Both the position numbers and the translations under genes were made by a program. The notes under the pieces are model-generated. The model was not told the DNA's origin. It saw only the letters and a program-made list of their open reading frames with translations, and did no database searches. Positions 23,572 to 35,800 of a DNA stretch of 62,668 nucleotides are shown here, one piece after another (position 1 is the first letter of the stretch; every line of letters starts with the position of its first letter). The stretch comes from Monoraphidium neglectum (taxonomy: Eukaryota > Chlorophyta > Chlorophyceae > Sphaeropleales > Selenastraceae), in NCBI RefSeq assembly GCF_000611645.1, contig NW_014013605.1, positions 1 through 62,668 on the forward strand, in the 5' to 3' direction.

Positions 23572-23952
23572 AGGGACAAGGTTCAACAGGAGCCGGAGCA
23601 GGAGCGGCTACTCGAGCAGCGCCTGCAACTTCAATCATACGCTGCGCAGCATCAGCAGCATCAGCAGCAGCAAGGGCCGCAGGTGACGCCTGGAAGAGAG
23701 GCCGCGAAAATAGATGCGGAAATGGCGCGCGTGGACGCCGAGATGGCCCGCGTAGCCATGCAGCAGGAGCTGGCCGCCAGCCAGCTGGACCGCCGGCGGC
23801 GCTCGAAAAAGGCGCGCACCGACGGCATCAGCCAGGTGTGGGAGTGGCTTCATGGCGGCGACGGCAGCGGCGGCGGCGGCGCGGCTGGCGGCGCAGGGGA
23901 GCACGGGGAGGCGCGGGCACTGGTGCAGCAGGAGGCGGCGCGGACGGGTTGA
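22488..23952 (+). CDS. Glutamine-rich coiled-coil protein, function unknown
   Basis: Three exons: 22488-22609, 22754-22958, 23125-23952; 1155 nt, 384 residues, joined in phase (CG/G at the first junction, phase 0 at the second). The N-terminal 40 residues are charged (MAYLRRKRLYSECDS). Exon 2 gives a helical, charged segment (RAAREEHAATRLHLEEIQRA). Exon 3 gives QELDAAAALEKLEQQHRAKL, two long polyglutamine blocks, a short heptad-like block with the repeat ARVDAEMARV, and a basic patch DRRRRSKKAR that could be a nuclear localisation signal, before a Gly-rich end. The basic patch and Q-rich regions are compatible with a nuclear cofactor, but I recognise no domain. The ATG choice is the weakest point. 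Confidence 0.6.
23301..23356 (+). repeat. CAG repeat coding polyglutamine, tract 1
   Basis: About 18 near-pure CAG codons in frame in exon 3 of the Q-rich gene. Purity suggests it may be length-variable. Confidence 0.85.
23503..23572 (+). repeat. CAG/CAA repeat coding polyglutamine, tract 2
   Basis: About 23 glutamine codons with interspersed CAA in the same exon, separated from tract 1 by about 150 bases. Confidence 0.85.
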
Positions 23953-24113
23953 CAATCTCTCTTTAGCACGCTGAACGACAGCAGCCTCGTTTGGCCCGTG
24001 ACCCACATGCGTGACCCACCCCCTCGACCTGGGCGTCCCTTACCATGAGCTGACACTGTCCATACTGTATATCTATTCTTTCATCGCGCAACTGGCTATC
24101 CTAAGCTCTCAAC

Positions 24114-24133
24114 TTGTAATTCAGGTATTACAA
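24114..24133. terminator. Palindromic two-way TGTAA element between convergent genes
   Basis: TTGTAAT (24114-24120) and its reverse complement ATTACAA (24127-24133) are separated by six bases. This puts a TGTAA poly(A) signal on each strand. It lies 162 bases after the stop of the plus-strand Q-rich gene and 340 bases after the stop of the minus-strand RBM42-like gene. Confidence 0.6.
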
Positions 24134-24471
24134 ATTCCGTGAACCACCACGCATGCATGCCGACGCGTCCTGTGCCCCAGCAGCTTCTCCCAGGATCCAG
24201 ATCATTTCTTGAGCTGGACGATGGCCAGGTGGTATCTTGGTACGACACAGGGGGTGGTGGTTGGAGGGAGGCGGTTGCTGTGGTGAACAAGAGATGCCGG
24301 GTAGGGAGGCCAGCGTGCGGTCTTGACCACACAGCAGCAACTTGGCAGGCTTTGGGCAAGCGGCGGCACGCCAAGGGTCCAGAGGAGCAGCACCTTGCCC
24401 GTCACCAGAGGTGCCCTGAGCTGAGCAGCCGCCCACCACCACAGATCCAGGCACTCCCGCCGAGCAACCGC

Positions 24472-27400
24472 TCACTTTTTGTGCGACGGCGGTATGCCAG
24501 GGGGATGCTGCGATTTCCGCTTGCCCTTGCCCTTGCCGCCGCCGCCACCATCACCGCCGCCGCCGCCGCCGCCGCCGCCACCGCCGCCGCCCTGCTGCTG
24601 GTTGGGGTTGCGTTCGTCCCAGCTGCTCTTGCGCAGCTGCACGGGCCTGTTGCCAATGTACTTGCCCTCCATCTCCCGCATGGCCTTGGCAAAGTCGTTG
24701 CCGTCCATCAGAGACACGAAGCCAAAGCCCTTGCTGCTCGGGGCAGGCGTGGCACAAGGCAGCCAGGGGGGGGGGCAAAGGGGTGACAGTCAGGTCAGCG
24801 GGGAGGGGGGCTCCAGGGCTGGCAGCAGGCCTCGCTGCTCAAAATATTCAAAGGGGTGCGGGCCCGAAGCATTCGATAGGGATAAGACGCACACCGTTGC
24901 AACAGGGCAGGGGTCGTGAGGCCAAGGCCTGGGCAGGCCTTGGTGTGGCTTCAGGTTGGTGAGGCAACCAGAGCGGCCGGCTGGCCCGTCTTGCAGCGCC
25001 GCTGGCATCCGCCGCCAAGGGGCCGCCGCGTCGCCGCCTGCGGCCGGACACCGGTGCGTGCGTCCCCCCGGCCAGGCCCGCGCACCTCTTCTTGGTCCTC
25101 TTGTCCTTGACCACTTTGGCCTTTGCAAAGGACGGGTACTTGATGAAAGCCTTGCTCAGCAGGTCATCATTGACCTCGTTACCCAGGTTGCCCACAAAGA
25201 TCTGGACATGGGGTTCAAGGAGCACCGGGCACGCACGCGCGTGAGTGCAGACAGAGGGCTCACACGTTATACGGGGGCGCGTGAGCTCAACCGCCTCGGC
25301 GCAATGCGCGACGACCTCAAGCATGAGAGCGCCCGCAACCGCGCGCTCCAACCCCTGGCGGGGGGCACCCCGTCCCTTCCCCAGCCCACACTCTGCGGCC
25401 ACCCCAGCGGGGCGGGGGAGGGGGGGTCTTGCATTAGACAAGCCACTCACCCGGAAGTCGTCCTCCGGCCACTCCCCCAGGGTGGGATCGTACCATCTCG
25501 TCCCGGCAGCTTCCCGCACCTTCCCCTTGTCGTCCTTCGCCTTGCCGCCCGCCGCCTTGCCGCCCGCCCCGCCCTTCCCGCCCGCGGCGGCGGCGGCGCC
25601 GCCGCCGCCAGCCGCGCCCGGCGGCTGGCCCGGTGGCGGCACAGGCGGCGCGACCGCGGGCGGCGCGGCGGGCAGGCCGGCGGGCGGCATAGGCAGGCCG
25701 GCGGGCGGCAAAGGCAGGCCAGCAGGCGGCAACGGCAGGCCGGCCATCCCCATGGGCGGCGGGCCGCCACCAAACCCTGAAGCGGTGCGGTGGGATTTGA
25801 CGCAGGCCGGGAACCTTGAGAGTGGCTTTGAGGTTCAAAGTTTGACAGGAGTTGCAAAAATGCACGCAATCAGCAAATAGGATGCAATCTGCCGCAACAC
25901 GCTGGCCCTGGCACCGCCGATCAACTGATCAGGTGCGGCCGCATCCCCGACCTCCTCGCAGCTCGCAGACGACGGCTGCGGCGAGGCCGCGCACCTGGGA
26001 CACCCATGGGCCCGCCCATGCCGAGGCCCATGGGGCCGCCCAGCCCCATGCCACCCATCGGCGGCGGGCCCCCCATAGGAAGGATGCCAGGGGCGCCCAT
26101 TGGGGGGCCGCCCATGCGCATCTGGGGCAAGCCGCCCATTGGGGGCCCGGGCGGCGGCGGCAGGCCACCCATCGGCCGCGGGGGCGGCGCGAGGGGCGGG
26201 GGTGCCAANNNNNNNNNNNNNNNNNNNNNNNNNNNNNNNNNNNNNNNNNNNNNNNNNNNNNNNNNNNNNNNNNNNNNNNNNNNNNNNNNNNNNNNNNNNN
26301 NNNNNNNNNNNNNNNNNNNNNNNNNNNNNNNNNNNNNNNNNNNNNNNNNNNNNNNNNNNNNNNNNNNNNNNNNNNNNNNNNNNNNNNNNNNNNNNNNNNN
26401 NNNNNNNNNNNNNNNNNNNNNNNNNNNNNNNNNNNNNNNNNNNNNNNNNNNNNNNNNNNNNNNNNNNNNNNNNNNNNNNNNNNNNNNNNNNNNNNNNNNN
26501 NNNNNNNNNNNNNNNNNNNNNNNNNNNNNNNNNNNNNNNNNNNNNNNNNNNNNNNNNNNNNNNNNNNNNNNNNNNNNNNNNNNNNNNNNNNNNNNNNNNN
26601 NNNNNNNNNNNNNNNNNNNNNNNNNNNNNNNNNNNNNNNNNNNNNNNNNNNNNNNNNNNNNNNNNNNNNNNNNNNNNNNNNNNNNNNNNNNNNNNNNNNN
26701 NNNNNNNNNNNNNNNNNNNNNNNNNNNNNNNNNNNNNNNNNNNNNNNNNNNNNNNNNNNNNNNNNNNNNNNNNNNNNNNNNNNNNNNNNNNNNNNNNNNN
26801 NNNNNNNNNNNNNNNNNNNNNNNNNNNNNNNNNNNNNNNNNNNNNNNNNNNNNNNNNNNNNNNNNNNNNNNNNNNNNNNGGGGCGGGGGTGCAAACGGGG
26901 GGGGTGCCAACGGCGGCGGCACTCGGGGGAGGCCGCCCGCCGCGGGCGGCGCCGCTGCTGCTACTGCTGTGGCTGCTGTGGCTGGGGCCGGAGCTGCCGC
27001 TGCTGTTGCTGCTGCTGGTGGCGGTTGCATCTGCGCAGTGTGCAAGTGCGTGCGGCGTGCGTGCGTGTGTGTGTGTGTGTGTGTGTCTCTGTGTGCATGT
27101 GCGCACGCATGGGCGCATGCGAGGGTGGAAAGACACATATGGTAGTGCCAAGGCACGGAAGCCGGGCAGAGCACGAGGCAAGCCGTCAACGCTTACTGCA
27201 TGAGAGTTCGCTTGGCTGCCTCAACTTTTCGGCGATAGCATGTAGTTGTGACACTTATTGCTGCAGTGCCACCTGCTCACCGGTGGGGCCAGCCTGGGAG
27301 GCGCTGCGCCTGCCCCCGGAGGTGGGGCCGGCGGGGGCGGAAGGCGCGGCGCCCCTGCGGGCCGCGCCCCGGCACCGCTCGTTTGCTGCTCCGAGGGGCC

Positions 27401-27478
27401 AGTGGAGGCGGCCACTTCTTTTTCTACAGCGGCGATCTCCCCCATGAAGGCCGCGAGCTCAGCATCCAGGTCTGCCAT
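24472..27478 (-). CDS. RBM42: RNA-binding protein 42 (RBM42)-like, single RRM
   Basis: Exons on the minus strand: 27478-27281, 27030-25995 (contains 671 N), 25776-25451, 25201-25086, 24733-24472; 1938 nt in phase, 645 residues counting the gap. The N-terminus MADLDAELAAFMGEIAAVEK is acidic and helical. A very long Pro/Gly/Ala-rich middle follows, with PMGG and PPAGLP repeats. Then TRWYDPTLGEWPEDDFR leads into the RRM: IFVGNLGNEVNDDLLSKAF (RNP2 strand), KAKVVKDKRTKKSKGFGFVS (RNP1 is KGFGFVSL) and NRPVQLRKSSWDERN. The order of a Pro-rich region, the DDFR lead-in and a C-terminal RRM with LGNEVND and LRKS-W is diagnostic of RBM42, a protein linked to pre-mRNA splicing and mRNA regulation. The tail is Gly/Lys-rich. 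Some introns may hide in the gap. Confidence 0.85.
26209..26879. other. Run of 671 N inside RBM42 exon 2
   Basis: Unknown bases in the Pro/Gly/Ala-rich coding region. Flanks encode LAPPP-type repeats on both sides, so the hidden sequence is probably a tandem repeat of the same kind. With this length the exon phase stays correct. Confidence 0.95.
27063..27086. repeat. Short (GT)n repeat in RBM42 intron 1
   Basis: GT array on the plus strand, AC on the transcribed strand. It lies about 35 bases before the acceptor of intron 1 (27280-27031), the same strand-relative position as the AC arrays in the myosin gene. Confidence 0.8.
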
Positions 27479-28308
27479 CTTGCTCGCAGCGCTGGGGTGC
27501 GCAGCGAGCGCCGCGCAACCGGCAGCAGCGGCAGCAAGTGGGGTGGCAGCCGGCGGCCAAGGCTAGTGTTCTGGGTTTCTCGTAAGCATGCACTAATATT
27601 TACTGCAGCGATGTTACACACAAGCACTCGCGGGTAAGCGGCACGGTGTGATCTAATGCCACGCAATTTGTCGGCAGGAGCTTGCTGCATAACACAAAAT
27701 CATTGTCTATTAACAGTCGTCATGAGTGAAGCATGAAGCTGTCGCGGGCATTGCGGCGGTTGCCTGATTGTGCAGTCACCACGACGCAAGTGTGCCGCTG
27801 CCAGCAGGGGCGCCGGACGCACGCTCATACTGTGCACAGCCAATGCCTGAGATAAAAAGTTTGCATTTGAATTGATGTAATGCGCGCAGGTGTGCCCTCG
27901 TTCTTGGTCAGCGCAGTTACATTACGTCACGAAGAACGCTGGGCAGCGCGAGTGTTGCCACCCTGTGAAGCGACCGCCGCATGGCAGCTCGGGGGTGCCG
28001 CACGTCCAGCGAAGCTGTGCGGCGCTGTTTCGTTTTGATGTTTGAGTGAGATGTCCGTTGCATCACGTTGACCCCACTGGTGAACCCCAGACAGCTGGAG
28101 CTGACCTGCTGCCACCCTAGCATGCATGAAGGTCAATAACAGGCGCCACATTGTTTCAGCCAAGCAATGCGAACGGGCGTAAACATTCTGCACCAGCACC
28201 TCAACCAAAAATGGCCCGAGAGTTCAACAACTCAATGACTGGTGATTGACCCTGGGGCGTGGACAACATTGTGTCCTACCCCTGCACCACCCAAGCAATG
28301 CGTAGTAG
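27479..28308. other. Intergenic, RBM42 promoter and upstream 3' UTR
   Basis: 830 bases, no supported gene. TTACA at 27917-27921 (TGTAA on the minus strand) is a candidate poly(A) signal for the secreted-protein gene that ends at 28309. Confidence 0.45.
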
Positions 28309-31300
28309 TTACGCCTCCAGGATGGAAACCCAGGCACCCGCGGAGCTGCCGGGCAGCTTCTCAGCGGTCACGTAGACAGTGCCTGTGCCCGCCTGCACCG
28401 CCATCGCCGGCGGCACCGGCCACACGCCCGCGGCCTTGACGGCCTCGCGCGTGAGGGGCTGCGTGCCGCGCTGCTCGATGCGGAGCGTGGCAGCGCCGGA
28501 GCCAGGGGTGATGGTGATGGACGCCACACCTGTGCGCGCGAAAAAAGGACCAGACAAGGAAGGAATTTAAGGTGGTCTTGGTCATCGGAGCCAGCCTCAA
28601 GCACGAACACGGCAGTCAGGGCCAGTGCCAGTGGCGTTCCCTCGCCCGACCCCCGAAAATTTGCTGCCCTGCGCGCGGCGCGCGGCCTTTTGCCCTGCCC
28701 CTCCCTCACCTGGGTATGCCGGCCCCGAAGAGCCCTTCACCTTCCCAGCCCCAGAGTAGGTGGCAGCCACCATCATAACGCCCTGCCGCGACACCGCCAA
28801 CGCCGGCGCCGCGAGCGCGAGCCCGCTGGCCGCCGGGGACTGCGCCAGCGACCCGTGCTGCACCATCGCCGCCGACAGCGCGGCGGCCGGCTCGCCGCCG
28901 GCCGGGCAGCTGGCGCGCGCCGCCGCCGTGCAGGACGCCGCGGGCGCGACGCACACGGGGCGGAGCGACTTGGAGGCGGACACCTGGGCGGTGAGCACGC
29001 CGCTGGACGCGTTCTCGAACGAGGCAGCGGACGCGGCCGCCTTGAGCTTCGCTGCCTCCGCCTCGCCCGCCGCCGTCGCCTTGGACGCAGCCGCGGCCTC
29101 CACCGGCCGCTCGGCCGCCTGCGCCTGCGCCTGTGCCAGCCTGCGGTGGCCCCAGCCCCCGCGGCCGAGGCCAAAGGGGAACGCGCCAAACGGTCCCCAG
29201 CCGCCGGGCGCGAGGCCGGTGCCCCAGCCGTACACGCCGCCAGTGCCCAGGAAGGAGCGCTGGCACATGATCTGGCAGGACGAGCCCCAGTTGACGCCAC
29301 CAACGTTGGAACCCGAGAAGAAGCCGCCGAAGTAACCGCCAGCCCAGCCGCCCGTGCCGTAACCGCCGCCATAGGGGCCCGGCCCGAAGTTGCCGGCCGG
29401 CCCGCCGCCCCAGCCGGCGTTGCGCCAGCCGTTGGTGCCGGCGATGTCGCCGCCCGGGAAGTAACCAGACCCGACGCCACCGTAGTTGTTGTAACCACTG
29501 TAACCGGGTGACAGGCCGAAGTTGTACGAAGACGCGGCCGACACGAACCCGGCCTTGCCCGGCGCGCACGACCAGCAGGACCAACCCTCAAAGCCGCCGC
29601 GGCCGCCGCTCTTGCCGTACACGGCGGCGGCCGTCAGCTGCCCCGGCGCCGCCACGGCAGCAGCGCTGGTCCTGGGGATGGCGCTGACCGGAATGAAGAA
29701 CGGGCTGACGTCGGTGCGAGTGAGCTGCTGGGTCACCTCCATGTCACCGGGGGACGCCGCGACCACGGTGCCCTCTTTTGTGGGCGCGATGCGGTCGCCG
29801 TACAGCGCCGTGGCCTGGACCAAGAGGGCGGACGCGTTGACTGACCGGGTGACAAACTCCTCCCAAGCGGGCTGCACCGCCGCGGCGAAGGTCGAGCTGA
29901 CATCGGCGCCAAAGTCAAAGCCCTCGCCCCAGGCTGATGTCGCTGCGCACGAGCCGCCTCCGGAGGTGGTTAGGGTCGGCTGCAGCACGGCCCACGCGAG
30001 GGTGGGGGTGCGGGCATCACTATCTGACGCCACCTCATCCACAAGCCAGACCTTGCCTGAAGCCCAGACGGCCTGGGTTTGTCAAAAGGTGTCAGAACAG
30101 GAGGGGGCGTGGGGGTGAATACCAGGACTTGAAATTCGAGTCGGGGGCAAAGGGTGGCACCCGAAACCATCTGTTGCTGTGTTGGTTGTCTGCATCTGCG
30201 CCTGCATCCTTTGGTCCCCTGGTGTTGCAGCCGACAGCCCCCAATGCGGACAGCAATGCACAGCCAGAAACACAACACTATTCAGATGCGTTGCTCACCC
30301 GGCCCGACCAGAACCCAGCTGGCAGCCGCGACACCTCCAGCGCAGGCGCGCCCTCCGGCTGCGTCATCACGCTGCCCTGCGCCGGCGCCGCCACGGCCGA
30401 GCCGCGGTCTGCCAGCGAGGCTGTGAGGAAGGGCGTCACTGCGTCGGCCGGGCTGTCTGAGTCTGTCGTGAAACCCCACATGGCGCCGGTGTTGGTGAGG
30501 GCGACCAGCAGGAAGTTGCGGCGCAGCTGCCCCTTGGGCACTGCCAGCTGCGGAACACGCGTGAAAATATGGGAGAGGAGCGGCACGTGTATAGTCGGTG
30601 GGCGGCATGCCAGGCACCTCTGGAGAAGTCCCTGACACCATTGCTGCCGCAAACCTGCTGTTATCTCGGACCCCTGACGCCCAGCAGCGGAACAGCAGCG
30701 GCCCACCAGCTGCGGGCGGCCGGCCATTAACAGCTACGTGCTGATGGCTCTGCGCAGCCCCTCCCTCAACTCCCAGCCCCTCCCTCCGCTCACGTCGGCC
30801 ACAAAGTACATGCTGCCCTGAGCCACGTCCTCCTCGCGCTGCGCCGCCACCGGCTCCAGCTGCACAATGCCACCAGGCAGAGACTCCCCGCCTTCCACCG
30901 CCTGCGCAACCTCGTACGACGTGAAAACCGGGTACGAGAGGCGCGACTCGCCCTTGGAAGCCGCGCCCTTGGGCAACACGAGCAGCGCGGCACCGTGGCC
31001 GGCCGCGCCGCGCGCGCCGCCGGAGCTGGGGCAGTAGGAGTGCAGGGAGACCGCGATGGCGTCCCAGTTGAAGTGCAGCCGCGGGTAATCAACGAGCGCC
31101 GCCTCGCCGTTGGCGCACGCGAGGCGCGTGCCGACGCCGTCAGCGTTCAGGTTGTAGAGGTACCATGCCGCGTGCGGCTCCGCCGAGGCGGACACCGCGA
31201 GCAGCGCCGACCCCGAGCCGCCGCACGCCGCCGCGACGTAGAAGCGCTTCGCGTGCGGGTCGTACGCCGCGTGCGCGTCGTAGACGCCGTCGCGGCAGTT

Positions 31301-32163
31301 CGAGGACCCGACGGGCGCGAAGAGGTCTTGGAGGCGGATCAATGTGCGCGTGCCGTTGCGGGCGCCCGATTTCGGGGCGAGGGCGTACACGGCAAGAACG
31401 CCGTCCGTGACGTGCAGGGCACGCGTCTCGGACGCCGCAAGGGACGCGCCAGCCCCCGCGCCGCCGCCGGCAAAGGGCCCCGCCGGCGCGGCGGCGGGGA
31501 AGCCGCCGCGGCTGTTGGGCGCGCGGCGGCGGGGCGGTTCGCGCGGGGATGCGTCCAGCAGGCGGCGGGTGGCGCCAGCGGGCGCGGTGGGAGCGGCGGC
31601 GGCCGGCGCGACGGATGGCTGCTTTTCCGGAGCGGCGGCAGCGCGCGGCTTCAGGCTTGCGCTGTCTCGGAGGACAGGGGCTGCGCTGTACCCGTCCCCG
31701 TCGACCCCATCCTTTGCCGGCCTGAGGCGCTCGATAGGCCGTATGGACAAGGTGGGCGCGGCGGGGTAGCCGGCCGCACGGCGCACGACGCCCTTGGCTT
31801 GAATGGTGGCGGGTGCCGCCGCGTCATCAGCGCCCGGTACGGTGCGTAGGTCGATTACGCCAACTGCGTGTGCGCATGAGCGCGGCAGAGCAGGATATGG
31901 GAGGTCGCATGGCGTTGCAGCAACCTGCAGCGCTGTGGCAGTGCATAACAGTTCACCACGAGCTTTGCGCATGTACAGTATGTATTCCGCATTATGCTCA
32001 ATGTCAGTCGTGCTGCTTGTTTCTGATGCATGCGCAGTCGTTGATAAGCACAGACGAACTCACCGAAAAGCGGGTACGAGACCGTGGCAGGCCGCGCGGG
32101 CTTTGATGCGCTCGCCAGGCCCAGACACAGCGCTACAAGCGCTATTACGCTGATTCTGTGCAT
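28309..32163 (-). CDS. Secreted protein with propeller-like and Gly/Tyr-rich regions, unknown function
   Basis: Exons on the minus strand: 32163-32064, 31863-30794, 30547-30299, 30072-28710, 28529-28309; 3003 nt, 1000 residues. It opens with a classical signal peptide (MHRISVIALVALCLGLASAS), so it is probably secreted or in the cell wall. An early Pro/Ala-rich part contains RRLLDAS. Then a beta-rich region: DAHAAYDPHAKRFYVAAACG, ALLAVSASAEPHAAWYLYNL, VDYPRLHFNWDAIAVSL. This YDP-x-RF ... W ... DYPRL pattern resembles beta-propeller-like secreted proteins (inference). The middle (around 600-680) is a Gly/Tyr/Trp/Asn-rich stretch (GYSGYNNYGGVGSGY), with Cys residues at SCWSCAP and SSCQIMCQR. The C-terminal fifth is Ala-rich and ends in a small beta-rich unit. 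No catalytic motif recognised. Confidence 0.7.
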
Positions 32164-32597
32164 TTGAGATGCCTCTAGCTGCTGCCTGTGCTCGGCATGG
32201 GCCAGACGCCCGTTCAATCGTTCAAAAGTGGTTCCTGCGGTGTTCAAAATTTGTATTATAGAGTATCGATGCGTTTGAGGAAACGTGCTTCGAGCATAGG
32301 TCGAATCTGGTATCTCAACTATGAAACCCCCAGCTCGCACCCATTTGCAGCGCAACAGCCGCCCGGCCGGTGAGGTGCAGCTCGCGGCTTCACGAGAAAA
32401 GGGCCAAAGTTGACCAGTGCTGCGCCTCCTGCATGTTATATGGTGTTGAAGCACACTTCATGCTCACCTACGCGTTTCCCGCTGCATGGGCTGGCAGCCA
32501 AAGCGAGCTTAACGAGCAGGCGGTAAGGCGTGATCCCAGCAGCTGGACCCGGGGGCCTCATCAGCATCAACAGAGTATCCCATCTTACATGCTGAGT
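32164..32597. other. Intergenic between two minus-strand genes
   Basis: 434 bases with no gene. TTACA at 32585-32589 (TGTAA on the minus strand) lies only 8 bases beyond the stop of the coiled-coil gene that ends at 32598, so its 3' UTR may be very short. Confidence 0.5.
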
Positions 32598-32814
32598 TTA
32601 CGGCCTCCAGCTCCTCAGAAGTTGCTGCTCATCGGTGAATGTGTCAGACACTGCTTCCGCCGCCACATGCCCTTTGGGCCCCGCCTTGACCGCCGCTATA
32701 TTTGCGCTCCCTTCCAATTGACGGCGGATTCGCCCAACTGCTGCCTCGCCTAGAGCAGACGCGTGCCATTTTCTGCCAGCCCTGCTGTCTGGCCGCGCAA
32801 AGCGTTGCTGTTGG

Positions 32815-32856
<42 letters not shown>

Positions 32857-35800
32857 TGCTGCTGCAGCTGCCCGGGAATGTCGCCAGGCTGCTGCCATGG
32901 CCCTGCCCCGCCCTCGCCCCGCGTACACAACGTCGGCGAGCCAGCAGCCTCGGCCCGCGCAACATCGGCGGCGTGGCGGGCGCGGGCAAGGCGCTGCTCT
33001 GCTTCCTCTTGGTCTCGTGCCGCCTCATGATCCGCCAGCTGCTGCTGCAGCTGCTCAACCTGGTCAGTGCGCAAGCCAAGGTGAGACGCGAGCCGATCAT
33101 GCCAATCAGCGCACCCAATCGTTCAGCACTTAGGCTAGTTGATGACGGGCAGCTGCAACGCGGCGCACACCAGCACACACAGTCGGCGATATGAGCTTCC
33201 AAATCAAAGAGAGCCCGACCCTTCCCACCTCATGGCGAAGCTGCCGCGCCTCAACCTCAGCCGCCCCTTTCATCAGCGCCGCCTGCCGCCGCATGCGCCC
33301 CTCCGAATCCTCCGCCCCCGCAACAGCCTCGGCCAGAGCCCGCCGCCAGCGCTCACACCGCCGGCTCAGCAGCTCTGTCCTGGCGACCGCAAGCGCAAGT
33401 TCTGCGCCCAGCTGGGCCACGCTGCGCTGCAGCGCCGCCTCGCGCTGCTCGGCGGCGCCGAGTTCGGCGTCATGGGCGGCGGCGGCGGCCGCCAGCTGCT
33501 TCTTGGAATCTGACAACAAGGACTGGTGTTTGAGGAGGGGGGGCAGTGCACCGAAAGGCCGTCAGCGGTGGCAGATGCCTTGGCCCAGGAAATGGGTCCA
33601 GCGCTTCTGGAAGGCCAAAGGTAAACCCTTGCACATCGCTCAGTGGGATCCAGGCATCAGCCTCAGCTCGTCTCTGGTACCCTTGCTCTGCCCCAACCAA
33701 CCTGCAGCAGCTGGACGCGCTCCTGGGTGATTTCCAGATCTCGCGTGGCATTGCCTGGCCTTGCCTTGCCTTCGTGCTGCCGCTGCTGCTCTCTGTGCGA
33801 GTCATCTGTGCCTCCGCTGCTGCCGTCCTCGCCATCGCTGCCGGAGCCATCTGATTGCCCGCTGCTGCCGCCGTCCCCGCAGCCGCCGGCGGCCCAGGCG
33901 CTGACCTCGGCGCGAATCCCCAGAAGCTGCCCCTGTGTCCGCCGGGCTTCCACCCGCGCGGCGTCGGCCTGGTGCCGCGACGCTCTGAGCTCCGCAGCCA
34001 GCGCCGCCGCCCGCTCCTCGAGCAGCGTCCGCCGCCGCTCCTCGCAGGCCGCTGACGCCTCGGCGCGCGCCGTGCGCGCGCGCAGCGCCGCCAGCTGCGG
34101 CGGCAGCTCCCGCAGCTGCTCAGCGGAGGCCTCGGCGGCGTCCGCGCGCTCAGCATGCTTTGCCAACTGGGCCCTGCAGGCAGATAGCTCGCCCCTCACC
34201 CTTCCAAGCTCAGACTCCGTGTCCAGCACCGCCTGCGCCTGGCGCGCCGCCGCCTCCGCGCCAAGCCGCAGTTGCTCGGTGGCCGCCCGCAGGTCCGCCT
34301 CGCAGGCCGCCAGGCGCCGCTTGTTCGCTGTGTCAGATGCTTGGAGGGCGGCGAGCGCCTCGGTTGCCTCAGCTGCCTGGATGCGCGCCTGTGCAGATTG
34401 GCAGATGTAGATCTGGCGCAAAGCTGTTGAGCAATTTGCATGCTTTGGCACAAGCAGCGCCGCTTACACCACACCCTTACGGCTTGTTGGTTCGCAGCAA
34501 GCGTCTTTGATCGACCATCTTTTTCTATTTGAAGCAGCACCTCGCACCTGCTGCATTGCCGCATCCTGTGCCTCAACCTGCGCCTCCGCCTGGCTGCGTC
34601 CCAACTCCGCTCGATCCAGCGCCTCGCGCAGCCTCGAGCGCTCCGCGTCGGCGTCCTCCAGCTGCTGTGCGGCTTCTGCCAGGCGTGCCTCGGCGGCCTC
34701 GAGTGCGCGGACGAGGCCCTTGCGCTCGGACTTCAGGGTGCCTGCCTGTGAATTTGAGAGCAGGTCATCGCCCAGGAGTTGAATCGTGGCGCTCGTGCTG
34801 ACAGGGCGACCTAGATCACTGCTGCTGGGGCTGGCTGGCAGGTGCATTTTTCCAGGTAAGCCAGCGACGGCTGGTGGGACCGCCGGTGCACGTCCCAGCC
34901 ACCACCAGTGACCATGGCAACATGCGACGCGCCGGCACCCCGACGCCAGCGGCCCTGCTGCCTCACCTCCTGCGATGCCGCGGCAGCGCCCTCCTGCGCG
35001 ACCGCCAGCTCAGCACCTAGCGCGCCTGCGCGCGCCTCGGCCGACAGCAGCTGCGCGCGCGCCTCCTCGACGCCTGCCTGCTGAGCGGCTGCTAGGCTTT
35101 GGTACTCGGCCGCTTGCGCCTGAGCCTCTTGCAGCTGCTCCCGCAGAACGCGCTCAGACGCCGTGCTGTCGCGCGACTGCGCAAATATGTGTAAACGTGT
35201 GTGTATGGGCATGTGTGCTGCGTGAGTGCGCGCACGGGCGCACGTGCACGTGTGTGAGCGTGTGAGCATGGCAGGGCACAGGGAGAGGCTGTCCGAGGGC
35301 GAGCACTTGGGCATGTCAACGCGCCCGCAGGGCAGGAATCTCTGAGGCCAGAACATGTTCGCTCTAAGTCACGCTAGCCTGGTTGAACGGCTGTCTCAGT
35401 GCTGTTGTGAGAATTTTCCATAATGTGGTGCCTCCCATGCTGTTGGCTGACCCGTGCAATCACAGCCCATGTCGCCCCACCCACCATCTCGTCCAGCCGC
35501 CGCTGCAGCGCTGCCTCCCGCTGTCGCACTGCCTCCCGAGCCCGTGCCGCCTCCCTGCCGCCGACCTCCGCTTGCGCCGCCTGCGCTGCCGCCGCCTTGG
35601 CCACCGCCTTGAGACGACCCGCCAGGTGCTCGTACCTCGCCTCAAACGATCTAACGCGCGCCTCCGCCTCGGATGCGCGGCGGTCCGCCTCGGACAGGTC
35701 GCGCTTTTGCGCGGAAAGAGCGCGCGCTGCCTCCCTCGCAAGCGCCCGCACGTCCCTCCAGCCGTCCAAAGGGCCGCCTAGCCCTCGCAAGAGACTGCTT

